DNA of 64,000 bases, taken from positions 372,001 to 436,000 of the forward strand of contig NZ_RJVQ01000002.1 in NCBI RefSeq assembly GCF_003856525.1, read 5' to 3'. Below, piece after piece: positions 26,134 to 35,314 of the stretch (the stretch's first letter is position 1; every line of letters starts with the position of its first letter). The position numbers and the translations under genes are program-made. The DNA is from Vibrio viridaestus. GTDB taxonomy: Bacteria > Pseudomonadota > Gammaproteobacteria > Enterobacterales > Vibrionaceae. The notes under the pieces were generated by a model, which made no database searches, had not been told where the DNA came from, and was given only the letters and a program-made list of their open reading frames with translations.

Positions 26134-28140
26134 ATGAGTTTAGGCCCCGTAGGGATGAACATTGGTGGTATGGATTTAAACTCCATGGTCAGCAAAATTG
26201 TCGATGCCGAGCGTACGCCAAAGCAGCAAGGTCTCGATAATAAGCGTGCCCAGAATAGCGCCAGTATCAGTGCTTACGGTCAGCTCAGACAGTCGTTGGA
26301 TACGATGAAGGATCTCATGACGAATTTTCGTCAGGAGAAAGCGTTTGCTCAGCGTAAAGTGGATACTACTGATGAAAATGTAGTATCCGCAACAGCGACA
26401 ACAGATGCCATAGCAGGAAAGTATGCTATCGATGTGTTGCAGCTTGCTCAGAGTCATAAAATTGCATCAAATGTTTTTTCTGATGATGAAAAATTTGGCC
26501 CTGGTAAGCTGCATATTTCATTAGGTAATTCCAAATTTACCGTTGATGTTTCAGGGAATTCAAGTCTTCGAGATGTTATCAATGGTATCAACTACTCCAA
26601 ACAAAACCCGGGTATTCGTGCTTCAATAATCAATGATGAGGAAGGACCGAGATTGATTCTTGCGTCTAACCGGTCAGGTAAAGATAACGCTATTCAAATT
26701 GGTGTTGATGCAGGATTAGGTAACTCACTTAATAAACTCGAATATAAAACGCTTGAGCAGCGAGTCAAAGCAATTGAATCGGCTCGCTCTCAGGCGCAGC
26801 AAATCATTAACCCTCTCACGCCCAAAGAGCAAAAAATTGCCGCTCAGGTTGCCGAAAAGATTGAAAATGCGGCAAGGACTGTCGATCAGTCTGTGGCTGA
26901 TGAGATTCAAAAAGCGGCAGAATCGGCTAATCCGGATGTCTCTGCTATTGATAGCAATGCGGCTGGTGGTGACTCTGGTCAGGTGAGTGCTTCTGATCAG
27001 GTAAATCAGTACGTAAAACCGGAAGACCGTATTCCAGGTTGGACAGAAACTGCGTCTGGTACTTTGCTCGATTCTTATCGTGAACCTCAACCTGAGCTCG
27101 ATTCGGCAGCGTCTGAGAAGTCAAAAGATGTGCCTGGATGGTCGAATACTGCGTCAGGAACGCTGTATGATTCTTACGTGACACCAGAGGAAGCGCAAGC
27201 AAAACTAAAACAACAGATTGATGAACAAAACGCAAAAATCGATAAAGCGATAGCCTCTGGAGCAATGACTCCAGAGCAGGCAAAGCAAGCTGTTCGTGAT
27301 GAGATGACCCCTGAAGAGCGTCAATACCTGGATCGTGTTGAGGCGGTTTATCAGCAGCTTGATGACGCGCAGTCTGATTTCTCAGCCTATCAGGGTATGA
27401 GACAAGTTCAGGCGGCTCAGGATTCAGAGGTGTTACTTGATGGTGTGGCGAAGCTTTCCAGTGATAATAATATTATCGAAGACGCGATTGATGGCGTTAA
27501 CCTGACACTCAAAGGAAAGACTCAGCCTAATCAGGCACCATCGGAAATTGGGATTGAGTACGATCGAGACAGTGTCCGTGACGATATACAGCAGTTTGTC
27601 TCAGCCTATAACCAGTTTTACAGTATGTCTAAGCAGCTTGCTTCTGTGGACCCCAACACAGGTGAAGCAGGTCCACTCGCGGGTGACAGTGTTGTACGTA
27701 GTGCTGACTCACGTTTAAAACGAGTCTTTTCTACAGAAGTTAAGGACGCCCCTGAAAATTTAAAAACACTCACTGAATTTGGCATTACGACAACGCGTCA
27801 GGGAACATTAGAAATCAATCAAGACATGCTCAATCGCCAGCTTAATAATAACTTCGATAAGCTGGGAGAGTTTTTTGGTGGTAGAAATGGTTTTGCTATG
27901 AAGGTTGAAGAAGCTATTCAAGGATTGACTGGCGTTACTGGTGCGATCCGAACCCGCGAGAATAGCTTGCGTGATAATAATCACCGTCTTGATGATCAAC
28001 AAGCCGATCTCAATAGAAGAATGGATAGTCTTGAAAAACGAACGCATGCGAAATTTAGCGCTATGCAAGATGCAACCAGTAAAATGCATAGTCAGTTGGC
28101 CGGTATGATGAATGCGTTAGGCGGTCAGGCTGGTGGATAA
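26134..28140 (+). CDS. fliD: Flagellar filament cap protein FliD
   Basis: The pentameric cap at the filament tip under which flagellin subunits fold. At 668 residues it is longer than enterobacterial FliD (about 470). The N-terminal FliD domain (residues 1-105, GGMDLNSMVSKIVDAE) and the C-terminal FliD domain (about 430-655) are conserved. Between them an inserted, Gln/Ala/Glu-rich region (about 205-430) carries two copies of a 16-residue motif, PGW(T/S)xTASGTL(L/Y)DSY, at 300-315 and 333-348. The insert should lie on the outer surface. It overlaps flaI. Confidence 0.94.
   Translation: MSLGPVGMNIGGMDLNSMVSKIVDAERTPKQQGLDNKRAQNSASISAYGQLRQSLDTMKDLMTNFRQEKAFAQRKVDTTDENVVSATATTDAIAGKYAIDVLQLAQSHKIASNVFSDDEKFGPGKLHISLGNSKFTVDVSGNSSLRDVINGINYSKQNPGIRASIINDEEGPRLILASNRSGKDNAIQIGVDAGLGNSLNKLEYKTLEQRVKAIESARSQAQQIINPLTPKEQKIAAQVAEKIENAARTVDQSVADEIQKAAESANPDVSAIDSNAAGGDSGQVSASDQVNQYVKPEDRIPGWTETASGTLLDSYREPQPELDSAASEKSKDVPGWSNTASGTLYDSYVTPEEAQAKLKQQIDEQNAKIDKAIASGAMTPEQAKQAVRDEMTPEERQYLDRVEAVYQQLDDAQSDFSAYQGMRQVQAAQDSEVLLDGVAKLSSDNNIIEDAIDGVNLTLKGKTQPNQAPSEIGIEYDRDSVRDDIQQFVSAYNQFYSMSKQLASVDPNTGEAGPLAGDSVVRSADSRLKRVFSTEVKDAPENLKTLTEFGITTTRQGTLEINQDMLNRQLNNNFDKLGEFFGGRNGFAMKVEEAIQGLTGVTGAIRTRENSLRDNNHRLDDQQADLNRRMDSLEKRTHAKFSAMQDATSKMHSQLAGMMNALGGQAGG
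27031..27177 (+). repeat. Duplicated 48-bp unit inside fliD
   Basis: Units 27031-27078 and 27130-27177 encode IPGWTETASGTLLDSY and VPGWSNTASGTLYDSY, identical at 12 of 16 residues and separated by 17 residues. The DNA copies differ at many third positions, so the duplication is old and under protein-level selection. Confidence 0.85.
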
Positions 28141-28438
28141 TAGATTAAAAATACTGTGTGATATAGATCACGAAATTGATGGATTGCTCAATGCTGTCGA
28201 TATTAATAGTGAAGAAATTAATGCACTAGTCGATAAAAGGGATCAGATATTGCACGAAATACTGGATGGTTACTCTCAAGGCTCTTCTATGCTAGATACT
28301 GAAGAGTGGCGACAAGCCATCATTAATACACAAAGACTTGTGGAGCGGATGGATCAGAAAACTAATGACTTAAGTGAGGATTTGAAGCGTTTTCGTCATG
28401 GTAATAAGTCCGTTCAACAATACAAAAAGTTTTTATAA
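28133..28438 (+). CDS. flaI: FlaI, FliT-like flagellar chaperone candidate
   Basis: A 101-residue acidic, all-helical protein in the position of Vibrio flaI, between fliD and fliS. Its size and place match FliT, the FliD chaperone of enterobacteria, though sequence similarity is low. The GTG start lies inside the fliD stop region (8-bp overlap), so translation is probably coupled to fliD, as expected for a chaperone and its client. The role is inferred. Confidence 0.8.
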   Translation: MDNRLKILCDIDHEIDGLLNAVDINSEEINALVDKRDQILHEILDGYSQGSSMLDTEEWRQAIINTQRLVERMDQKTNDLSEDLKRFRHGNKSVQQYKKFL

Positions 28439-28449
28439 AGAGGAAAGCT

Positions 28450-28860
28450 ATGCGTGGTTCTTTACAGGCTTACAAAAAAGTATCAGTCGATAGCCAGCTG
28501 AGTTCGGCTTCGCCGCATAAGGTTGTTCAAATGCTTATGTCTGGTGCTATTGAACGCCTAGTGCAGGGAAAAGCTGCCATGATTCAAGGCAATATCCCTG
28601 TGAAAGGCGAACGTTTAGGAAAAGCTCTGGATATTATTATCAGTCTCAGAGGTTGTCTTTCAATGGAAGATGGTGGCGATATCGCGCGCAATCTCGACCA
28701 ACTTTACGATTTTATGATCAATCAGATAACGAATGCTAATCAGGCCAATAATCCTCAACCTATTGATGATGTTATCGACATTATCCGTGAAATAAAATCG
28801 GCGTGGGACCAGATCCCTCCTGAATTTCACAATCTAACTGCTACGGATGTAGGTGCATAA
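28450..28860 (+). CDS. fliS: Flagellin export chaperone FliS
   Basis: A 136-residue four-helix protein that binds the C-terminus of flagellin to prevent early polymerisation. The opening LQAYKKVSVDSQLSSASPHKVVQML and the segment KGERLGKALDIIISLRGCL are family signatures. AAGAGGAAAG precedes the ATG. It closes the flaG-fliS group, ahead of a hairpin terminator. Confidence 0.94.
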   Translation: MRGSLQAYKKVSVDSQLSSASPHKVVQMLMSGAIERLVQGKAAMIQGNIPVKGERLGKALDIIISLRGCLSMEDGGDIARNLDQLYDFMINQITNANQANNPQPIDDVIDIIREIKSAWDQIPPEFHNLTATDVGA

Positions 28861-28878
28861 GCAACATCCTGATTTTTA

Positions 28879-28920
28879 AACCAGTATCACACTCGGATAC
28901 TGGTTGGTTGCCTTATTTTT
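28879..28920 (+). terminator. Terminator-like hairpin after fliS
   Basis: AACCAGTATC and GATACTGGTT form a perfect 10-bp stem with a 7-base loop. The T run follows about ten bases later. Confidence 0.65.
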
Positions 28921-29080
28921 TTTATCACATAGAATAGAACCCACTGATTAATCAGTAAGTTTGTGTTGCTGAACGCCAAAAATTGACTAATGTTATTCAT
29001 ATAGGGATAAAAATATTCGTTAATGGCTTGGTGTCTTGTCTAGCAATAATAATTTTACTTAAGGCGATCATACTTTTTAC

Positions 29081-30556
29081 ATGCAAGGTTTAGCAAAGCT
29101 GCTTGTCATCGAGGATGACTCAAGCATACGCCAACAACTGCAGATTATTCTGGAGTTTATCGGTGAATCCTGTGAAGTTATCGACTCTACTGACGTCGAC
29201 TCTATAAACTGGTCTGAGAGCCGGACTGGTTGCATTTTAGGCAGTGTAAAGAGCGGAACGTTAACAGGAACTCTAGAGCAGAATTTACATAAGGCAAGCC
29301 ATGTCCCGCTTCTTTGCCTGAGCGATCAGCCGTATTCGCTTGATTGCTTTACTAATTACGTTGGAGAACTGGACTTCCCACTCAATTATCCTCAAGTAAC
29401 GGACGCTCTTAGTCATTGTCGTGCCTTTTTGGGACGACGCAACGGAACTTTATTCAATTCTGGTCGCAAAAATACTCTTTTCCGTAGTTTAGTCGGTCAA
29501 AGCACTGGTATTCAGGAAGTCCGACACTTAATTGAACAGGTCTCTGGTAGTGATGCGAATGTTCTCGTGCTCGGTGAATCAGGTACGGGTAAAGAGGTCG
29601 TTGCACGTAATATTCACTATCATTCGACTCGTCGAGGCGGTCCGTTTGTCCCAATCAATTGTGGCGCGATACCGGCAGAGCTTCTTGAAAGCGAACTCTT
29701 TGGTCACGAAAAGGGCGCATTTACCGGCGCTCTTAATGCACGAAAAGGCCGTTTTGAATTAGCGGATGGCGGCACACTGTTTCTTGATGAAATTGGTGAT
29801 ATGCCAATGACAATGCAGGTCAAACTGTTGCGTGTGCTACAAGAGAGAACGTTTGAACGTGTCGGGGGCAATAATACGATTAAGGTTAATGTTCGCGTGG
29901 TTGCTGCGACACACCGTAACCTTGAGTCCATGATTGAAGATGGCGGTTTTAGAGAAGATTTATTTTACCGTTTAAACGTATTTCCTATCGAAATGCCTGC
30001 ACTCAAAGAACGAGTGGAGGACATTCCGTTGTTGATTCAGGAATTACTGACTCGTATGCAGGCTGAAGGTGCACCGAAAATCGGGTTTACACCGAGGGCG
30101 ATAAATTCGCTGATGGAACATTCGTGGCCGGGTAACGTGCGTGAATTGGCGAATTTAGTTGAGCGAATGATTATTCTGTTTCCAAACAGTCTGGTCGACG
30201 TTAACCATCTGCCGACGAAGTATCGATACAGTGATATTCCTGAATTTCATCCGGAAAACAACAGTGCTATTCCGATTGAAGAGCAGGAGAGGGAATTACT
30301 CGCTGGTATTTTTTCCGATGAGTTTGATGTTGATGGTGTAACTAATCTTGATGATGTTGTCGAGAATAGCAATACACCGCAGTCACTACCGCCTGAGGGT
30401 GTCAATCTAAAAGAGCTACTTGCAGAGCTGGAAGTTAACTTGATTAACCAAGCGCTGGATGCACAAGGCGGCGTTGTCGCTCGTGCTGCAGATATGCTTG
30501 GTATGAGAAGGACAACACTCGTCGAAAAAATGCGAAAATACAATATGCAGCGTTAA
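29081..30556 (+). CDS. flrA: Sigma-54-dependent flagellar master regulator FlrA
   Basis: A 491-residue activator at the top of the Vibrio polar flagellar cascade (FleQ in Pseudomonas, FlaK in V. parahaemolyticus). It has an N-terminal FleQ-type receiver-like domain (1-125), a central AAA+ domain with Walker A GESGTGKE near 164 and the sigma-54 contact GAFTGA near 210, and a C-terminal Fis-type helix-turn-helix. It should activate the flrBC promoter at 30628. Family members bind c-di-GMP, which switches motility off. The 220-bp upstream region must hold its own promoter; no sigma-54 element was seen there. Confidence 0.95.
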   Translation: MQGLAKLLVIEDDSSIRQQLQIILEFIGESCEVIDSTDVDSINWSESRTGCILGSVKSGTLTGTLEQNLHKASHVPLLCLSDQPYSLDCFTNYVGELDFPLNYPQVTDALSHCRAFLGRRNGTLFNSGRKNTLFRSLVGQSTGIQEVRHLIEQVSGSDANVLVLGESGTGKEVVARNIHYHSTRRGGPFVPINCGAIPAELLESELFGHEKGAFTGALNARKGRFELADGGTLFLDEIGDMPMTMQVKLLRVLQERTFERVGGNNTIKVNVRVVAATHRNLESMIEDGGFREDLFYRLNVFPIEMPALKERVEDIPLLIQELLTRMQAEGAPKIGFTPRAINSLMEHSWPGNVRELANLVERMIILFPNSLVDVNHLPTKYRYSDIPEFHPENNSAIPIEEQERELLAGIFSDEFDVDGVTNLDDVVENSNTPQSLPPEGVNLKELLAELEVNLINQALDAQGGVVARAADMLGMRRTTLVEKMRKYNMQR

Positions 30557-30627
30557 TCGTCGGAGTCAATATATTGTCATTGATATAAATTGATTTTAAC
30601 TGTCTGATTATTAAATAAATAAAAGGC

Positions 30628-30645
30628 TTGGAACGCTTCTTGCTT
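30628..30645 (+). promoter_or_regulatory. Sigma-54 promoter of flrBC
   Basis: TTGG at the -24 element and GC at the -12 element separated by exactly ten bases (GG at 30630-30631, GC at 30642-30643). It lies 37 bp before flrB and would be driven by FlrA. AAAGGCTT (30622-30629) and AAGCCTTT (30648-30655) form an inverted repeat around it. Confidence 0.8.
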
Positions 30646-30682
30646 CTAAGCCTTTGTTGTAATTATTAGGCAGATATTCGAC

Positions 30683-31738
30683 ATGCAAGAATCGCAATTA
30701 CAAGAGCAGCATTCACATCTGGATTCATTAGATGATCAGGTTGCACGTTATAAGCAGGTATTGGACGTTATGCCTGCGGGCGTGATTTTGCTTGATACTC
30801 AGGGTGTCGTCAGAGAGGCCAACCCAGAGGCTCACCGATTGCTTGAAGTGACATTGGTCGGAGAGCGATGGTATTCCATTATTCAAAGCGCTTTTTCTCC
30901 CAAAGAAGATGATGGCCATGAAATCTCTCTCCGTAATGGACGCAAAGTTCATTTGGCCATATCTGCCTCTAATACCGGACAATTAATTCTCATTACCGAT
31001 TTAACCGAGACACGTCTATTACAGTCACGTATAAGTGATTTACAGAGGTTATCTTCGTTGGGACGAATGGTGGCATCTCTTGCTCATCAGGTACGGACGC
31101 CGCTGTCTAGCGCCATGTTGTACGCTTCAAATTTAGGAACATCTAACCTGCCTACACAAACACGCGAGAGATTTCAGACCAAACTCATGGATCGTCTCCA
31201 TGATTTGGATAAACAGGTCAATGATATGTTGCTGTTCGCGAAAGGAGGCGATAACAAAGTTGTTAAACCGTTTACTGTGCGCGAACTGTTAGATGAGTTC
31301 CAACCTATGGTTGAGACTGCTCTCCATGCCAACCAGATTGACTATGCTTTAGAGACGGAAAGCGAAGCAGATATTCTGATGGGGAATTCAAATGCCATTG
31401 CTTCTGCTCTAAGTAATTTGGTGATGAATGCGATTCAAAACTCAGGTAAAGGCTCGCAAATCGATGTATTTGTTAGGGCCGTTGGCGATACTTTGAAAAT
31501 ATCAATTCAAGATAATGGCCCGGGTGTACCCAAACACTTGCAAAACAAAATAATGGAACCCTTTTACACTACCCGATCTCAAGGAACGGGATTAGGTTTA
31601 GCTGTGGTGCAGATGGTTTGCCGTGCACACAATGGATCTCTGGAATTGATTTCCGAAGAAGGTGATGGTGCCTGCTTTACGGTAAATCTGCCGCTAACAA
31701 ACTCTGCTCCAATGATTGAAGAGAAAGGAGAAAAGTAA
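30683..31738 (+). CDS. flrB: Flagellar sensor histidine kinase FlrB
   Basis: A 351-residue soluble kinase: a PAS domain (about 22-110), a dimerisation/phosphotransfer domain with His135 (SLAHQVRTPLSS), and a catalytic ATPase domain (about 230-345) with NLVMNAIQNS, DNGPGVP and GTGLGLAVV boxes. No membrane helices, so the signal is internal, probably the state of basal-body assembly. It phosphorylates FlrC, whose start codon overlaps its stop by one base. Confidence 0.95.
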   Translation: MQESQLQEQHSHLDSLDDQVARYKQVLDVMPAGVILLDTQGVVREANPEAHRLLEVTLVGERWYSIIQSAFSPKEDDGHEISLRNGRKVHLAISASNTGQLILITDLTETRLLQSRISDLQRLSSLGRMVASLAHQVRTPLSSAMLYASNLGTSNLPTQTRERFQTKLMDRLHDLDKQVNDMLLFAKGGDNKVVKPFTVRELLDEFQPMVETALHANQIDYALETESEADILMGNSNAIASALSNLVMNAIQNSGKGSQIDVFVRAVGDTLKISIQDNGPGVPKHLQNKIMEPFYTTRSQGTGLGLAVVQMVCRAHNGSLELISEEGDGACFTVNLPLTNSAPMIEEKGEK

Positions 31739-33156
31739 TGACTCAAAGTAAAGTGTTAATCGTTGAAGATGATGAAGGTTTGCGTGAGGCACTGGTCGAT
31801 ACTCTTGCTCTTGCTGGCTATGACTGGGTAGAAGCGGATTGTGCCGAAGACGCTCTGATTAAATTGAAAACCGACACCATCGATATCGTTGTTTCTGATG
31901 TTCAAATGGCGGGAATGGGTGGATTAGCGCTCCTACGTAACATTAAGCAGCAATGGCCAAACCTACCAGTGCTTTTAATGACGGCGTACGCGAATATTGA
32001 AGATGCCGTTGCGGCAATGAAAGAAGGTGCAATTGATTATATGGCGAAGCCATTCGCACCTGAAGTTCTGCTCAATATGGTCAGCCGTTACGCTCCTGTT
32101 AAAAGTGATGATAACGGTGACGCGGTTGTTGCTGATGAAAAAAGCCTTAAGTTACTCGCCCTTGCGGAAAAAGTCGCGAAAACTGATGCCAGTGTCATGA
32201 TCATGGGACCTAGTGGTTCCGGTAAAGAGGTCATGTCGAGATACATCCATAATGCATCGCCTAGAAAAGATGGGCCGTTCGTTGCTATTAACTGTGCTGC
32301 GATCCCAGAAAATATGCTTGAAGCGACGTTGTTCGGCTATGAGAAAGGCGCCTTTACTGGTGCAGTTCAAGCCTGTCCTGGCAAATTTGAACAGGCGCAA
32401 GGTGGTACGATTTTACTTGATGAAATCAGTGAGATGGATTTGAGTCTGCAAGCTAAGCTGCTGCGTGTTTTACAGGAGCGTGAAGTAGAAAGGTTGGGAA
32501 GTCGCAAAAGTATCAAACTGGATGTCCGTGTTTTAGCGACCAGTAACCGCGATCTTAAGCGTTATGTTCAAGAGGGGAACTTCAGAGAAGATTTGTATTA
32601 TCGTCTGAACGTTTTTCCAATTACTTGGCCTGCACTTTGTGATCGTCAGGGAGATATTCAACCTTTGGCGGAGCACTTGCTTGAGCGTCACTGTAAAAAA
32701 CTGGGTTTGCCTGTTCCAACCCTTGAAGCTAGTGCGGTGAGTAAATTGCTGGCTTATCGTTGGCCGGGAAATGTACGCGAGCTGGATAACGTTGTTCAGC
32801 GGGCACTGATTCTGAGTGAAGACCAGAAAGTGACGTCTGGGCATATTCTACTCGAAGGTGTTGATTGGGAAGATTCTAGTGGTCTGCAGCAGCTTGTTTC
32901 TGGAGAGACTACTGTCATCCCTCCGTCTCTTCGTCCGGTTGCAGAAACGGACAGTCCATTTATTGACTCTCGCTCTCCAGTTAATTCTGGGCTTGGGGGG
33001 GAATTACGTGACCAAGAATTTTCTATCATTCTCGATACATTAAAAGAGTGTCAGGGACGAAGAAAAGAAATGGCTGAAAAGCTGGGTATTAGTCCAAGAA
33101 CCTTGCGCTATAAGCTTGCCAAAATGCGTGATGCAGGGATTGATATACCGAACTAA
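31738..33156 (+). CDS. flrC: Sigma-54-dependent response regulator FlrC
   Basis: A 472-residue regulator of NtrC layout: receiver domain with phospho-acceptor Asp54 (VVSDVQMAG), AAA+ domain (about 135-370) with GPSGSGKEV and the sigma-54 loop GAFTGA, and a C-terminal Fis helix-turn-helix (MAEKLGISPRTLRYKL). Phosphorylated by FlrB, it activates middle genes such as the fliE and fliK operons, whose sigma-54 promoters lie at 33172 and 38967. Translationally coupled to flrB. Confidence 0.96.
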   Translation: MTQSKVLIVEDDEGLREALVDTLALAGYDWVEADCAEDALIKLKTDTIDIVVSDVQMAGMGGLALLRNIKQQWPNLPVLLMTAYANIEDAVAAMKEGAIDYMAKPFAPEVLLNMVSRYAPVKSDDNGDAVVADEKSLKLLALAEKVAKTDASVMIMGPSGSGKEVMSRYIHNASPRKDGPFVAINCAAIPENMLEATLFGYEKGAFTGAVQACPGKFEQAQGGTILLDEISEMDLSLQAKLLRVLQEREVERLGSRKSIKLDVRVLATSNRDLKRYVQEGNFREDLYYRLNVFPITWPALCDRQGDIQPLAEHLLERHCKKLGLPVPTLEASAVSKLLAYRWPGNVRELDNVVQRALILSEDQKVTSGHILLEGVDWEDSSGLQQLVSGETTVIPPSLRPVAETDSPFIDSRSPVNSGLGGELRDQEFSIILDTLKECQGRRKEMAEKLGISPRTLRYKLAKMRDAGIDIPN

Positions 33157-33171
33157 GCCTGAATGGATTGG

Positions 33172-33188
33172 TGGCACGCTAATTGCTC
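33172..33188 (+). promoter_or_regulatory. Sigma-54 promoter of the fliE operon
   Basis: TGGCACGCTAATTGCTC matches the sigma-54 consensus TGGCACG-N4-TTGC, with GG at 33173-33174 and GC at 33185-33186 ten bases apart. It lies 53 bp before the fliE ATG. Confidence 0.92.
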
Positions 33189-33240
33189 TTTAACTATTAG
33201 AGTGTCAAAACAAAGTCAATTCTTTGGCGTGGGGCGGAAA

Positions 33241-33552
33241 ATGAGACTAGATGGTTTACAAAACGAAATGCAGACGATGATGATTGAAGCAGGTAATCGT
33301 CAACCAGTAGCGACAAGTCAAACTGTCGGTGCAGATTTTGGTGACATGCTGTCTCAGGCCATCAATAACGTAAATGGACTACAAAAAACTTCCGGTGATA
33401 TGCAGACTCGTTTTGACCGCGGTGATGCTGACGTTTCGTTATCAGACGTCATGATAGCCCGCAACAAAGCAAGCGTTGCCTTTGAAGCAACGATTCAGGT
33501 TCGTAATAAACTGGTCGAAGCTTATAAAGAGCTTATGAACATGCCGGTATAG
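33241..33552 (+). CDS. fliE: Flagellar hook-basal body protein FliE
   Basis: A 103-residue protein linking the MS ring to the rod. The conserved C-terminal part is VSLSDVMIARNKASVAFEATIQ... reaching NKLVEAYKELMNMPV. I use the ATG at 33241: the open frame extends upstream, but that would include the sigma-54 promoter, and this start gives the normal family length. First gene of fliEFGHIJ. Confidence 0.94.
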   Translation: MRLDGLQNEMQTMMIEAGNRQPVATSQTVGADFGDMLSQAINNVNGLQKTSGDMQTRFDRGDADVSLSDVMIARNKASVAFEATIQVRNKLVEAYKELMNMPV

Positions 33553-33571
33553 TTTGACGTAGGTAATCATC

Positions 33572-35314
33572 GTGGCTGAACAAAACCAATCAACTGATCT
33601 TGCATTGACTGATGGCGCAGAAAGTACAGCTTTAATGGCTGGCGATCATGCGGAACATCAGAACCCTGATGTCGAAGAGAAGAGTTCATCTTCACGCTTT
33701 GATTTCGGTGCGGGTGATCTAGACCTAGTTCGTCAGGTTATTCTGGTTCTTTCCATATCGATCTGTGTGGCACTAATTCTTATGTTATTTTTTTGGGTTC
33801 GCGAACCTGAAATGAGACCTCTTGGTGCCTATGAAACGGAAGAGCTTATTCCTGTTCTTGATTACCTAGATCAGCAGAAGCAAGATTATAAGTTGGATGG
33901 TAATACGATTCTTGTGCCATCAAATGATTACAACAACTTAAAGCTAAATTTAGTCCGAGCTGGGCTTAACCAACAGCAGCAAGCTGGCGACGATATCCTG
34001 ATGCAGGATATGGGATTTGGTGTCTCTCAACGTTTAGAGATTGAGAGATTAAAACTGAGCCGTGAACGTCAGTTAGCTAAAGCAATTGAAGAAATGACGC
34101 AGGTTCGCAAAGCCAAAGTGTTACTTGCGATGCCGAAGCAGAGTGTTTTTGTTCGTCAGAACCAGGAAGCGTCAGCGTCAGTGTTTCTAACCCTCAAGAC
34201 GGGCGCCAACCTTAAACAAAATGAAGTTGACGCGATTGTTGATATGGTCGCCAGTGCCGTACCGGGAATGAGTACCAACAAGGTAACCGTAACCGATCAA
34301 CATGGACGTTTACTTAATTCTGGTTCTGAGGATCCTGTTTCTGCAGCACGTCGTAAAGAGCAAGAGCTTGAGAGAAAGCAGGAAGAAACATTACGTGACA
34401 AGATTGATTCGGTACTGATCCCGATTCTTGGACTGGGTAACTATACCGCTCAAGTTGATGTGGCTCTTGATTTCAATGCTGTTGAACAGACTCGTAAACA
34501 ATTTGATCCAGCAAAACCGGCAACCAGAAGTGAGTATACGATTGAAGATTACAACAACAGTAATCAGGTTGCGGGTGTACCAGGTGCGCTGAGTAATCAG
34601 CCTCCGGCTGATTCTTCCATACCTGAAGATGTCGCACAGTTGAAAGACGGTTCGTTGACTGGACAGGGCTCTGTTCATAAAGAAGCAACGCGTAACTACG
34701 AAATTGATACTACGATCAGTCATGAGCGTAAACAAACTGGCGTAATTGCAAGACAAACGGTTGCTGTGGCGGTGAAAGAGCGTCAGATAGTTAACCCTGA
34801 AACAGGCGAAGTGACCTATCAACCAATCACAGATGCACAGTTGCAGTCCATTCGCCAAGTCTTGATTGGGGCTGTCGGTTTTGATGAAGCTCGCGGTGAT
34901 TTACTGAACGTATTAAGCATGCAGTTTGCGCCACCTGAAGTAGCTGCAGATCTTGATGTTCCTATTTGGGAAAATCCAAACTTTGGTGATTGGGTTAGAT
35001 GGTTAGCAAGTGCACTGGTTATTATTGTCATTGTTCTGGTTCTCGTTAGACCAGCAATGAAAAAACTCATCAATCCTGTATCGGATGACGATGACCAATT
35101 GTACGGTCCGGATGGATTGCCAATTGGTGCAGATGGTGAGACTAGCTTGATTGGTGGTGATATTGATAGTACTGACCTATTTGAATTTGGGTCCTCTATT
35201 GATTTACCAAATTTACACAAAGACGAAGATGTGCTGAAAGCAGTGCGTGCTCTTGTAGCCAATGAACCTGAGTTAGCAGCACAAGTAGTGAAAAACTGGA
35301 TGACCGATGGCTGA
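33572..35314 (+). CDS. fliF: Flagellar MS-ring protein FliF
   Basis: A 580-residue inner-membrane protein that forms the MS ring around the export gate. There are two membrane helices (about 52-72 and 472-492), a YscJ-type ring-building domain (about 75-250), and a cytoplasmic C-terminal tail that binds FliG (DVLKAVRALVANEPELAAQ). It starts with GTG. Its last eight bases overlap fliG, as expected for two proteins that assemble together. Confidence 0.96.
   Translation: MAEQNQSTDLALTDGAESTALMAGDHAEHQNPDVEEKSSSSRFDFGAGDLDLVRQVILVLSISICVALILMLFFWVREPEMRPLGAYETEELIPVLDYLDQQKQDYKLDGNTILVPSNDYNNLKLNLVRAGLNQQQQAGDDILMQDMGFGVSQRLEIERLKLSRERQLAKAIEEMTQVRKAKVLLAMPKQSVFVRQNQEASASVFLTLKTGANLKQNEVDAIVDMVASAVPGMSTNKVTVTDQHGRLLNSGSEDPVSAARRKEQELERKQEETLRDKIDSVLIPILGLGNYTAQVDVALDFNAVEQTRKQFDPAKPATRSEYTIEDYNNSNQVAGVPGALSNQPPADSSIPEDVAQLKDGSLTGQGSVHKEATRNYEIDTTISHERKQTGVIARQTVAVAVKERQIVNPETGEVTYQPITDAQLQSIRQVLIGAVGFDEARGDLLNVLSMQFAPPEVAADLDVPIWENPNFGDWVRWLASALVIIVIVLVLVRPAMKKLINPVSDDDDQLYGPDGLPIGADGETSLIGGDIDSTDLFEFGSSIDLPNLHKDEDVLKAVRALVANEPELAAQVVKNWMTDG

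Noticed and set aside
26725-27090. 121-residue minus-strand open frame inside fliD
   Set aside because: It is antisense to a well-supported gene, with no family pattern or ribosome site.
34391-34858. 155-residue minus-strand open frame inside fliF
   Set aside because: Antisense to conserved FliF sequence; composition is not protein-like.
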